Shown one piece after another: positions 53,198 through 61,865 of a stretch of 64,000 bases of DNA. A program made the translations under genes and the position numbers. Where the stretch lies: the NCBI GenBank assembly GCA_045863035.1, contig BTUV01000003.1, positions 62,001 to 126,000 of the forward strand, written 5' to 3'. Every line of letters starts with the position of its first letter. The stretch's first letter is position 1. Origin of the DNA: H2-BAC3 sp045863035. GTDB taxonomy: Bacteria > Bacteroidota > Ignavibacteria > Ignavibacteriales > Ignavibacteriaceae. The notes under the pieces were generated by a model that made no database searches, had not been told where the DNA came from, and saw nothing but the letters and a program-made list of their open reading frames with translations.

Positions 53198-53626
53198 ATG
53201 ACAAAAACGCAGATCTGGTCAACAATTTTCTTAGTACTCTTCATTGCCCTTTTCTTCCTTCACAAGGCAACCAAGGAAGATCCGGCAGTCAAACCGGCAA
53301 AGGGTGAAAATTATGGTGAAACCGAAACCCAGACCAGCACCGGTCCTGAATTTTCCGCTCAGGATGCTGTGATTAACTGGGGCTGCAATACCTGCCACGG
53401 TCAGGACCTCCGCGGTACTCAGATGGCGCCTCCCCTTTATGGACTTAGTGAGTTTTACGACAGGGACAAACTCACCAATTATCTCCGCAACCCAAATTCG
53501 TTCATGGACTCAGACCGGTTCAAAGCGTTTAAACAGAAATACAAAAACATTGTGATGCCTGCTTATAATAACAAGGATATCAAAGAACTCGGCAAAGTAG
53601 CCGATTACCTCCTCGGGCTGCAGTAA
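53198..53626 (+). CDS. Membrane-anchored c-type cytochrome
   Basis: Starting at the ATG at 53198, the 142-residue protein has one N-terminal membrane helix (STIFLVLFIALFFL), an acidic/Thr-rich linker and a cytochrome c domain with a single haem site CNTCH and a likely Met ligand in QMAPPLYG or IVMPAYN. It would carry electrons in the periplasm, perhaps as a stand-alone relative of oxidase-associated CcoP/subunit II domains. A longer frame begins at 53159 but adds a polar segment before the helix. No oxidase genes are adjacent. Confidence 0.88.
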   Translation: MTKTQIWSTIFLVLFIALFFLHKATKEDPAVKPAKGENYGETETQTSTGPEFSAQDAVINWGCNTCHGQDLRGTQMAPPLYGLSEFYDRDKLTNYLRNPNSFMDSDRFKAFKQKYKNIVMPAYNNKDIKELGKVADYLLGLQ

Positions 53627-53903
53627 ATCTGATTTTTTATCTTTTGGAGCGGAAAATGCCGGCTCTTGCCCGAAAGCAGAGTTTTCACACCGGTAACATT
53701 GTGTGCGGAATGGGCAAAACACCCCGTGAACATAGCATTCCTCCTCATTGAAAGGAAGCAACATTTTGCACTTTCCGTTACTTATTTTGAGTTGAAAATC
53801 ATACATTTTAAGTAAAACCCCGCTTTTTGAGTTACAAGGTTATTTACTCATTATCAACCATGTAACTCAAAAATCTACCGGAATTCAGCCAAATTTCAAC
53901 GAT
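53627..53903. other. Convergent spacer with 16-bp inverted repeat
   Basis: TTTTTGAGTTACAAGG (53824-53839) and CCATGTAACTCAAAAA (53858-53873) are nearly perfect complements separated by 18 bases, close to the 3' end of the WYL regulator gene. It may be a terminator stem or a binding site. A 98-codon minus-strand frame over 53510-53806 overlaps the cytochrome and is not supported. Confidence 0.5.
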
Positions 53904-54767
53904 TTACCTGACCGCATAATTTTCAAGTGTTTCTTTTGCCAGCCGGATAACCAATTCCTTTAATTCAGGCGGCTCAATCACTTCGCACCCTTTACCCCAG
54001 CCCAGAATCCAGGAGGAAATTTCGCGGAGGGAATTTACATCCGCAGAAAAAATAATCGAACCATCCGGCTGCTCCTGAATCTGCTGATTATCAATCCACA
54101 GTTTGGGTTTTAGCAAAGATGCCCGCTCTGCATCAAATCTGATTCTTACGTTATAAATATCACTCCCAAGCCAGCTCCCCCAGGCGTTTTTCAGTAAATC
54201 ACCGGCGTCAGCGCTTCGGGCTTCACATCTGATGGAGGTTTGATCAGCTTGCTTCATTTTAATCAGGAGGTATTGTTTATGCTTCCCATCTTCACCGGCG
54301 AGCAGCCGCCATTGACCATCGTTCACAAAAAGACTGACCGGTCCAATAATACGTTCAACTGCCTCACCTGCGGTTTTTTCATAGATAATCTTCGCGCATA
54401 GTCCCTGTTCGATGCACTGCCGAAGGTTAATAAACAGGCGCAGTGCATCAGGTCCGAACTTTTTAACAAGAAGAGAAGTTGCCTTTTCGACTGCCGGAGC
54501 CGGGAAGTTCAGCGCTGAATATGAAAGTATATATTGACAGGTTTTTTTTTCATCAAGACCACGGAAATAAGAGACCCCATGTTTTTTTCGGGAGCTGATA
54601 TCAATACCATCAAAGCGCAGGTCTTTTAAATCACGGTTGATGGTAAGCGGTTCAACATCAAAATAGACAGAAAGATCCTCAACGGTTTTCCGCCGGCTTT
54701 CCTCGGTATCCATTGCAAAACAGAGTATTTCAGTCTGCCTCTTTATTTTCATTGAAAAATCGGACAT
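53904..54767 (-). CDS. WYL-domain transcriptional regulator
   Basis: The 287-residue protein has an N-terminal winged helix (TVEDLSVYFDVEPLTINRDLKDL) and a WYL-type ligand domain (GPVSLFVNDGQWRLLAGE, then IRFDAERASLL) followed by a helical WCX-like tail. WYL regulators respond to nucleotide-like or other small ligands, and several are associated with DNA-damage or defence genes. It is divergent from the small frame at 55045 and the peroxiredoxin/photolyase genes; whether it regulates them cannot be seen. Confidence 0.87.
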   Translation of the reverse strand: MSDFSMKIKRQTEILCFAMDTEESRRKTVEDLSVYFDVEPLTINRDLKDLRFDGIDISSRKKHGVSYFRGLDEKKTCQYILSYSALNFPAPAVEKATSLLVKKFGPDALRLFINLRQCIEQGLCAKIIYEKTAGEAVERIIGPVSLFVNDGQWRLLAGEDGKHKQYLLIKMKQADQTSIRCEARSADAGDLLKNAWGSWLGSDIYNVRIRFDAERASLLKPKLWIDNQQIQEQPDGSIIFSADVNSLREISSWILGWGKGCEVIEPPELKELVIRLAKETLENYAVR

Positions 54768-55044
54768 ATCGGGCGCTCCCTAAAAAATTATCATTGCATG
54801 ATAGAGTTACAGGAAAATCAAGAGTTAATTTTCCCGAAACTAAAATGAAATTTACTCTCTCCCGGCTTTATTTCCGAACCGGGCGAAACATCCTAAAGAA
54901 AAAGAGGCAAAAAAGTGCACACAGGGAAAAAGCGGACAATAAAAGCGGATGATCATAGCCGGCTAAGAAGCGGTGAAAATCATCCATTAACGGCTGTGAA
55001 CGGGGGAATCACAGCCGTAACAGAGTCCTGAAACCAGGCAGACC
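54768..55044. other. Divergent spacer upstream of WYL regulator
   Basis: No gene or convincing promoter is seen. A 79-codon plus-strand frame at 54713-54952 overlaps the regulator start and is not supported. Confidence 0.5.
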
Positions 55045-55353
55045 ATGATACCTCAGCCGGGAAATATTTATGCTGAGACAAACGAGACAATGAAAGCAAG
55101 TCCGTCTGATATTATCTTTATACCGGACGGACGCTTTCTTTCACTGCGCTTCATCAGTAAGCCGGAATCTTTATTCAGAATATCCTCTGCCGGAGTTACA
55201 TCATTGCTCAGATGTTTTGGCATTCCTGAGGCAATAAATGAACGACTCAGCACCGAAACCCGCGCATCGCTTTTTAATGACCTCCTCGAAACAGAGACCG
55301 GACCGCTTCACATTACCCTGCGTCAATCAGAAATAGTTCAGTTCAGTTGCTGA
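55045..55353 (+). CDS. Small hypothetical protein
   Basis: This 102-residue frame is not recognised. It has balanced composition and ordinary codon use (IIFIPDGRFLSLRF, EAINERLSTETRASLF), so it may be a real small gene, but there is no domain, signal peptide or strong ribosome binding site. It lies between the divergent WYL regulator and the peroxiredoxin-like gene. Confidence 0.35.
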   Translation: MIPQPGNIYAETNETMKASPSDIIFIPDGRFLSLRFISKPESLFRISSAGVTSLLRCFGIPEAINERLSTETRASLFNDLLETETGPLHITLRQSEIVQFSC

Positions 55354-55440
55354 TATTTTTACATTCTTTCTGCTGCCGGAAGGAACAAATCAGCCCGGCT
55401 GCGTGTTAAAGAAATATGATATGATACCAAGATTTTTATA

Positions 55441-56421
55441 ATGATTAAAGATAAAATAAAACCGCATCCGCTCCGGATGCAGCATTGGCTTAAAGCAGCA
55501 GCGCTTTATAATATACTCTGGGGCGCATGGGTTGTTTTGTTCCCATCCCATTTCTTTTTACTTGCCGGGCTTTCGATCCCTGAATATATACACATCTGGC
55601 AGGGAGTCGGGATGATAGTAGGAGTCTATGGCGTTGGTTATGGCATCGCGGCTTATAACCCATATCGTCACTGGCCTGTTCTTCTGGTCGGATTTCTCGG
55701 TAAACTGTTCGGCCCTGTCGGCATTATATATTATGTTCTGCGGGGGGAAATGTCTCCGGCTTTCTTATATATCAACATAGCAAATGACATCATCTGGCTC
55801 ATTCCCTTCGGCATAATACTTTATCGGGCAGCGCATCACCATCTTAACTCTGAAGAAGAACACGAAGTTAGCTTTAACAATTCCTTACGAAAAATAAAAA
55901 CCAATAGCGGACTCACTCTTCTTGAGGCCTCAAAAAGATTCCCCTTGTTGGTCGTCTTCCTTCGCCATTCGGGCTGCACGTTCTGCCGTGAAACCGCCGC
56001 CAAACTTGCTGATCTGCAGAGTCCGCTGAGAAAACGCGGAAAAAGATTAGTGATTGTTTCACTCATGAACCACAACAAAGCTGATGAATTTCTGAGCCGT
56101 TACGGTATATACGATTATCACCACATTAGTGACCCTGCCGGTAATCTCTATCGTGCATTTCAGCTTCGCCGGGGAACCTTCATGCAGCTTTTTGGACCGA
56201 AGAACTGGCTCAGAGGTTTTTATGCAGGTGTTATCAAAAAACATGGTATTGGTCTGCCTGATGGAGACGGATTTAGAATGTCCGGCGTGTTTCTTCTGGA
56301 AAATGGCAGGGTGATCAAAGAACACCGCCACACTTTTGCCGGAGAGCAGACTGACTATCAGTCATTTGTTGATTTCCCCGCGACTCAGGTTAAACAAACA
56401 GCCCCTTCAGCAGGAAAGTAA
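55441..56421 (+). CDS. Membrane protein fused to a peroxiredoxin-like (AhpC/TSA) domain
   Basis: The 326-residue protein has four to five membrane helices in residues 15-135 (a DoxX-like fold is possible) and a thioredoxin-fold domain from about 150. The active site is SGCTFCRE, a CxxC arrangement as in SelL/AhpC-TSA_2 redox proteins, and RRGTFMQLFG is typical of that family. It may detoxify peroxides or reduce disulphides at the cytoplasmic face of the membrane. The DASH photolyase gene follows after twelve bases, suggesting a common light/oxidative-stress role. Confidence 0.82.
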   Translation: MIKDKIKPHPLRMQHWLKAAALYNILWGAWVVLFPSHFFLLAGLSIPEYIHIWQGVGMIVGVYGVGYGIAAYNPYRHWPVLLVGFLGKLFGPVGIIYYVLRGEMSPAFLYINIANDIIWLIPFGIILYRAAHHHLNSEEEHEVSFNNSLRKIKTNSGLTLLEASKRFPLLVVFLRHSGCTFCRETAAKLADLQSPLRKRGKRLVIVSLMNHNKADEFLSRYGIYDYHHISDPAGNLYRAFQLRRGTFMQLFGPKNWLRGFYAGVIKKHGIGLPDGDGFRMSGVFLLENGRVIKEHRHTFAGEQTDYQSFVDFPATQVKQTAPSAGK

Positions 56422-56433
56422 TTACAAAAACTT

Positions 56434-57738
56434 ATGACTGCCCCTTCACAAAAGCGAATTCTGCTTTGGTTCCGCGGCAACCTGCGCATTCATGATAACG
56501 TCCTCCTTGCTTCGCTCCCCGTAAGCACAGAAACAATTATTCCCGTATATATATGTAACCCGGTGCAGTATGCTGATACCAGATACGGATTCCCCAAAAC
56601 CGGAAAGTTTCGCAAATCGTTTATTCAGCAGGGAGTTCTCGCCCTGCAGCAGAATTTACAAAAGACGGGCAGCTCTCTCATCATTGCGTCAGGTAATCCG
56701 GCAGATATCTTAAAAAATCTCGCCGAAAAAACGAATGCTGATTCTTTGTTTTATACAAGAGAACACACGCCTGAAGAGTTACTTGAAGAACTACAGGTAA
56801 GAAAGCTCCTCACCGGTCTTAATCTGCAATCATTTGAGCAGCGTTCTCTTATTCATCCGTCTGATCTTCCTTTTATGCTTTCCCGTCTGCCCGATGTTTT
56901 CACTCCATTCCGTAAAGAGATTGAAAAAAATCTGACCGTAAGGCAGCCGCTCCCCGTGCCGTATATACTGCCCCCGCTTGCTGACGAAGTAAAAAACTTT
57001 CAGAATGATTTCTCGGCAATGGGGGGCGGAGAAATATTTACTCCTGATGCACGTGCGGTTCTCAGTTTTAACGGCTCAGAAGAAGCAGGTCTCAAACGGC
57101 TGAATCACTTCTTCTTTGAAAGCCGTGCTGTTGCTTCTTATAAAGAAACCAGAAACGGAATGTTGGGCGCTGACTATTCATCCAAACTTTCTCCGTGGCT
57201 GGCCACCGGCGCTATCTCTCCGCGCCTGATCTATTCTGAACTAAAACGGTTTGAACAGGAGTACGGCGCTAATGAGTCAACTTACCGGCTTCTGTTTGAA
57301 CTGCTCTGGCGTGACTTCTTCCGGTTTGTCGCAATGAAATATGGCGCACTCATTTTCCAGCGTCGGGGCATCAGAGGTTCTGGCGCAAATTCGCGGATTA
57401 GCCAAAACGCTTTCACACAATGGGCAGTGGCAAAAACCGGAGAACCATTTATCGATGCCAACATGACCGAGCTTAACCTCACCGGTTATATGTCAAACCG
57501 CGGCAGGCAGAACACCGCTTCTTATCTGATTCACAACCTCAACGGAGACTGGCTGACCGGTGCCGCCTATTTTGAATCCCTCCTGATTGATTATGACCCA
57601 TGCAGTAACTGGGGCAACTGGATGTATCTGGCCGGAGTGGGTAATGACCCCCGTGAAAAACGAATCTTTAATACCGAAGGCCAGGCACGATTGTACGATC
57701 CGCAGGGGGAGTATATATCACACTGGCTGACTGCTTAG
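56434..57738 (+). CDS. DASH-family cryptochrome/photolyase
   Basis: The 434-residue flavoprotein has an N-terminal photolyase Rossmann domain (LLWFRGNLRIHDN) and a C-terminal FAD domain (SSKLSPWLATGAISPRLIYSE, LLWRDFFRFVAMKYG, MTELNLTGYMSNRGRQN, NWGNWMYLAGVGNDPREKR). The last motif is diagnostic of cry-DASH. Such enzymes repair cyclobutane dimers in single-stranded or looped DNA and may sense blue light. Length is normal for bacterial members. It is downstream of a redox protein gene. Confidence 0.95.
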   Translation: MTAPSQKRILLWFRGNLRIHDNVLLASLPVSTETIIPVYICNPVQYADTRYGFPKTGKFRKSFIQQGVLALQQNLQKTGSSLIIASGNPADILKNLAEKTNADSLFYTREHTPEELLEELQVRKLLTGLNLQSFEQRSLIHPSDLPFMLSRLPDVFTPFRKEIEKNLTVRQPLPVPYILPPLADEVKNFQNDFSAMGGGEIFTPDARAVLSFNGSEEAGLKRLNHFFFESRAVASYKETRNGMLGADYSSKLSPWLATGAISPRLIYSELKRFEQEYGANESTYRLLFELLWRDFFRFVAMKYGALIFQRRGIRGSGANSRISQNAFTQWAVAKTGEPFIDANMTELNLTGYMSNRGRQNTASYLIHNLNGDWLTGAAYFESLLIDYDPCSNWGNWMYLAGVGNDPREKRIFNTEGQARLYDPQGEYISHWLTA

Positions 57739-57919
57739 ACAACTCAGCCGGGCTGCAAACCGCTCCAAAAATTCCGCCCTGACCTCAAGATCCTTCTTCC
57801 CTCCTGAATCGACCAATCAATCACACTCGTCCCCTGTTTCTTATTGTATGCAATGTATAATTAATTTATTTTCCGAGTGATAATTCATTCATTCCTAAGG
57901 AAAGCCCGGACAAACCGAA
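57739..57919. other. Spacer before the ABC transporter
   Basis: No gene is seen. An AAGGAAAG motif at 57897-57904 is the only ribosome-binding-like sequence and lies 15 bases before the proposed CTG start. Confidence 0.4.
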
Positions 57920-59389
57920 CTGAAAAGATTTTTCATTCTGTTACTGCTTTTTTCCGCCTTTGCCGGACAGGTGAAGCTTGCCGCACAGGAGAAACTTCTG
58001 TGGGGCGCTGACCCCAGCGGCGGAGCTCCGTATGTGTTTGCTGACCCTTCAAATCCACAGGTCTATATAGGGTTTGATGTTGAAGTTGCAAATGCCATTG
58101 CAAACAAGCTGGGGATGGAAGCAGAACTGGTTCCCACAGACTGGACTTCCATCGTCGAATCACTCAAGAGGAAAGAATTCAGAATTATCATCAACGGATT
58201 TGAGCCGACTTCTGACCGGGCAAAGCAGATTATTTTCAGCAAGCCCTATTACATCTTTCAGCTTCAGCTAACTGTCCGGAAAGACCGGCAGGATATTGAC
58301 TCATTGGCAGACTGCATTGCCCGGAAAAAAACAGTGGGCACGCTCGCGAACTGCGCTGCATCACGTCTGCTTGAAAGCAGCGGAGCAGTATATATAGAAT
58401 ACCCCGACCCGGTTGCCGCGTATGTTGATCTCGAATACGGCCGTATTGATGCAGTGCTGATGGATGTTCCGATGGAAATGTTTTATGCAAGAAAAAATCC
58501 GGCGTTCATTAATGTCGGTCCGCTTTTTCATCCGGGCACCTATGTTGCCGGTCTCCGTAATGACGACTCTTCACTGCAAAAGAGAATAAATCTTGCAATT
58601 GATACTCTTATATCTGACGGCTCTATTGAACGCATTATGAGAAAGTGGGAGCTGTGGGACTCAACCCAGCACGCACTACTCACAGGCACTGGTGACTTTC
58701 AGATAACAGGACGCACATTCAACTGGGTGGAAGCCCTTATTAAACTTCTAAAAGCCGCATTTGTTACCATTCTGATTGCATTCGGCTCAATGATTATCGC
58801 TATGGTGCTCGGTGTGCCTCTTGCCTTCGGACAGGCATACGGTTCAGCCCCTGTTCGATGGCTTTGCACGGTTTACATAGAATTTTTCAGAGGAACCCCC
58901 GTCCTCATTCAGCTTCTTTTCCTCTATTTCGGACTGCCGGTGATCGGAATAGTTCTGCCCGGTTGGCTAACCGCTTTGATAGGTCTTGGTCTTAATTATG
59001 CAGCGTATGAGTCACAGATATATCGCACGGCGTTTCAGGCGGTGCCCCAAAGGCAGTGGGATGTTTCTTATTCACTCGGTATGAAGCCATTCTTAACCTT
59101 CAGAAGAATAATTTTTCCTCAGGCCTTCCGTATAGCGCTGCCGCCCATGACAAATGATTTTGTTGCGCTCTTTAAGGATACTTCAACCGCTTATGTGATT
59201 GCCGTATGGGAACTTGCAACTGCCTACCGTGAACTTGCAAACGCAACAGGGCAGTTTTTACTTCTTGGTATTATAGTCTCTGCATTTTACCTGATGATGA
59301 GTCTGCCGCTTGCTCACTATGCACGTAAACTCGAAAAGAAATTCAACCCTTCTCAGGGTAACGGTAAGGAGGCGCTGCGTCTTGATTAA
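57920..59389 (+). CDS. Amino-acid ABC transporter: fused substrate-binding protein and permease
   Basis: The protein joins an SBP_bac_3 binding domain (YIGFDVEVANAIANKLG, IINGFEPTSDRAK) to a GlnP/HisM-type permease with five helices (EFFRGTPVLIQLLFLYFGLP, the EAA loop in QAFRIALPPMTNDFV). It imports amino acids together with the ATPase downstream. The first standard start in frame is a GTG at 57971, but the 17 codons before it encode a signal peptide (KRFFILLLLFSAFAG), and there is no ATG, GTG or TTG before the stop at 57896. I therefore place the start at CTG 57920, giving 489 residues. A sequence error is possible. Confidence 0.85.
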   Translation: MKRFFILLLLFSAFAGQVKLAAQEKLLWGADPSGGAPYVFADPSNPQVYIGFDVEVANAIANKLGMEAELVPTDWTSIVESLKRKEFRIIINGFEPTSDRAKQIIFSKPYYIFQLQLTVRKDRQDIDSLADCIARKKTVGTLANCAASRLLESSGAVYIEYPDPVAAYVDLEYGRIDAVLMDVPMEMFYARKNPAFINVGPLFHPGTYVAGLRNDDSSLQKRINLAIDTLISDGSIERIMRKWELWDSTQHALLTGTGDFQITGRTFNWVEALIKLLKAAFVTILIAFGSMIIAMVLGVPLAFGQAYGSAPVRWLCTVYIEFFRGTPVLIQLLFLYFGLPVIGIVLPGWLTALIGLGLNYAAYESQIYRTAFQAVPQRQWDVSYSLGMKPFLTFRRIIFPQAFRIALPPMTNDFVALFKDTSTAYVIAVWELATAYRELANATGQFLLLGIIVSAFYLMMSLPLAHYARKLEKKFNPSQGNGKEALRLD

Positions 59390-60119
59390 AACAGAGAACC
59401 TGTGCAAAAGGGCAAACGGCGAATATATATTAAAAGAGATTAATTTCTCTCTCCCCTCCGGATCAGTGCTCGGCATAATAGGCGAGTCAGGCAGCGGAAA
59501 AACCTCGCTTCTGATGTGTCTGACTGCATTGCAAAATTTTGATGCCGGCTCGGTCACCGTAAAGGAGATGACAATAAAAAGCGGAACCGTAAATAACAAG
59601 GATGAGTATATATGGAACTACCGCCGCCAGATTGGCGTGGTATTTCAGCAATTATATTTGTTCCCCCATCTCACGGTTTTGCGGAATATCATTGAAGCGC
59701 CTGTTCATGTCTGCCGTGAGTCACATGAAAAAGCCGCATTAAAAGCTATGGATTTACTGGGTAAAGTGGGTCTCAGACATAAAGCAGAAGAGTACCCTGA
59801 TAATCTTTCAGGCGGTGAGCAGCAGCGTGTTGCTATCTGCCGGGCGCTTGCTATGAGTCCGGAAGTGCTCCTGCTCGATGAACCAACCAGTGCGCTTGAC
59901 CCCCGTTATAGCTCTGACGTCCGCTCTCTGTTGCAGGAGTTTGTTAATCAGGGTCATACGCTCATCATTGTTTCTCACTCCCTCAACTTTTTGCGCGGGT
60001 TTGCGTCTCATTTCATCTATTTGGAAAAAGGAGAGCTTGTTGAGTTTAATACCGCCCGGCAGTTTCTTGAATCACCAACGGATGAAAGAACAAAAAATTT
60101 TCTTACTCATTTTTCTTAA
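59382..60119 (+). CDS. Amino-acid ABC transporter ATP-binding protein
   Basis: The ATPase has Walker A GESGSGKTS, Q-loop VFQQLYLFPHLT, signature LSGGEQQRVAICRAL and Walker B VLLLDEPTSALD, and belongs to the GlnQ/HisP polar amino acid class. The start is a TTG at 59382, nine bases after a perfect AAGGAGG (59366-59372); the longer frame from 59310 would extend far into the permease gene. It overlaps the permease stop by eight bases, which implies translational coupling. Length is about 245 residues, normal. Confidence 0.95.
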   Translation: MIKTENLCKRANGEYILKEINFSLPSGSVLGIIGESGSGKTSLLMCLTALQNFDAGSVTVKEMTIKSGTVNNKDEYIWNYRRQIGVVFQQLYLFPHLTVLRNIIEAPVHVCRESHEKAALKAMDLLGKVGLRHKAEEYPDNLSGGEQQRVAICRALAMSPEVLLLDEPTSALDPRYSSDVRSLLQEFVNQGHTLIIVSHSLNFLRGFASHFIYLEKGELVEFNTARQFLESPTDERTKNFLTHFS

Positions 60120-60128
60120 TATCTTTCG

Positions 60129-61778
60129 ATGAACGCTATCAGACTCTTCACTGTCATTATTTATATCTATTTCTCATTAATGACTGTCCATGCACAGGAG
60201 TGCACGGTTTCCTCACAGGGTAAAATATCTTATAAGGTAACTGCAGAGAACAATTCTTTTACGATTCGATACACTGCATCCTCAGAAGATGCAAATCTTC
60301 TTATTGCTTTCCCTTTTAAGCAAACTCTGCCGAATGATTATACTATCTCCTGGAATATCATTTCATCAGGCGCTAAACCCGGATATTACATCTTTCTAAA
60401 AGACCAGAGCGGAGATATCTGGAAGGGGATGAAACGTTTAACCATCCCGTCAAAAGGAACCGGCGCTATCAGCAAAGTGCATTTTAGACGGCCATCTGAT
60501 CAGGGTTTTGATGCCCCGCCGGCTGTTGATTCACTCTATATATCCGTAAGCGTTTCAAAAAACAGAAAGGGTTCTTTCACTTTCAGCAAATTTCATCTTG
60601 AAGAAGAATATCTTACCGCAAAGCGTGAGTTGATGCCCGTAATGCGCGCAACATCTGGCGATGATATTGCTGCTGTTCTGATGGACCAGGACTCTGCCAC
60701 ATTCCATACGTTCAAACCCGGAAAGAACCGGCTCCATCTCAATTTTCATAACCCGCGCTCACCCGGCGCTTTGGTTATCCGGCGAGGGGAGAATACTGAA
60801 TTAACTATTACCGTTTACAGCGTGAACCGGAAAAAGAAGAAACTCCTTGCTGAAATTGCGGGCAGCAAAAGGTCGTATATATATATACCTTTGCCGGAGC
60901 AGGAGTCGGCAGAATACATTGTTGAATTCCTTTCAAAGTATGCCTTTAATCTTTCCGAAGTCAACCTTTTGCCGGAAGTGGTTAATGATCATCCGGTTCA
61001 TCTTCACTGTATCCTCTCAGAAGCCGGACAAGCCGGGTTTTACCCCCGCGGTTTTAGCAGCACCCCCTCCCCTAAAACATCTCTTTGGAAAAATGGCGGT
61101 AAAGCTGTATATATAAATCAGGATGCTCAGATTGAACTGCCCCATTCCGGGCTTATCATCGACCCTTTTCTCAGAATTCTTGATGAAACCGGCACTTACC
61201 TAAGTGCTAAGAATACCGTTCGTTATTCTCCTGACTCATCAAGAGTATATCATGTAAACAGAGCTTATCCGCTTGGTGAATTGTGGGTTCGTGCTTTTGT
61301 TGACACAATTAATAAAATTCCTTATCTGAACCTGATATATGAAGCGGCAAACCTGTATCATTTTAAGATAAAAGGAAAAGTGTTTTTAACCATCCGCCCC
61401 ATAAGCTGTAACCCGTACTCCGCTGATGAAATGCGTTCACTTTACGAACCGGGTATCTTTTCAGCAATTATGAAAAACTCCGCTTTAACAATTAACAGAA
61501 GCCGGAAAGTTTATTGTATTACCGCGCCGCAGTCTGTCGGCGGTTATTCATTTCTCAAAGATGAATATATATCTGCACTTTCCGGAGGCGATTCTTTCCC
61601 CGCGTTACCGCTAACTGATAAACAGGGACTCGGGAGCATAATTCTCTCGTATGATTTTACTCTTATACCTGCTTCAAGGCGGCTTATTTTCCTGTCAATT
61701 CCTCTTGAGAATGAAAAAGCTGAGCTGGCTGATTCCCTTCTGAATCTTGAGCAGAGATTAAGGCAATATCTCCCATAA
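60129..61778 (+). CDS. Secreted protein of unknown function
   Basis: The 549-residue protein has a signal peptide (residues 1-23, ending VHAQ) and no membrane segment. It seems beta-rich: an N-terminal part (about 25-160) resembles a carbohydrate-binding-type sandwich (YYIFLKDQSGDIWKGM), and a second region (195-270) resembles a discoidin-like module. The C-terminal half has YDFTLIPASRRLIFLSIP but no motif I recognise. It starts ten bases after the transporter ATPase gene, so it may be cotranscribed, but its function is not inferred. Confidence 0.75.
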   Translation: MNAIRLFTVIIYIYFSLMTVHAQECTVSSQGKISYKVTAENNSFTIRYTASSEDANLLIAFPFKQTLPNDYTISWNIISSGAKPGYYIFLKDQSGDIWKGMKRLTIPSKGTGAISKVHFRRPSDQGFDAPPAVDSLYISVSVSKNRKGSFTFSKFHLEEEYLTAKRELMPVMRATSGDDIAAVLMDQDSATFHTFKPGKNRLHLNFHNPRSPGALVIRRGENTELTITVYSVNRKKKKLLAEIAGSKRSYIYIPLPEQESAEYIVEFLSKYAFNLSEVNLLPEVVNDHPVHLHCILSEAGQAGFYPRGFSSTPSPKTSLWKNGGKAVYINQDAQIELPHSGLIIDPFLRILDETGTYLSAKNTVRYSPDSSRVYHVNRAYPLGELWVRAFVDTINKIPYLNLIYEAANLYHFKIKGKVFLTIRPISCNPYSADEMRSLYEPGIFSAIMKNSALTINRSRKVYCITAPQSVGGYSFLKDEYISALSGGDSFPALPLTDKQGLGSIILSYDFTLIPASRRLIFLSIPLENEKAELADSLLNLEQRLRQYLP

Positions 61779-61865
61779 TGGGGAGTGCCGGCTTTCTGCT
61801 TGCTCTGATAAAGTCCTGCGCTCAGTATATTACATACATAAATTTCAATTCTTATAAGGTTTACC

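Noticed and set aside
53510..53806. 98-codon minus-strand frame after the cytochrome gene
   Set aside because: It overlaps the end of the cytochrome on the other strand and has no recognisable domain or start signal.
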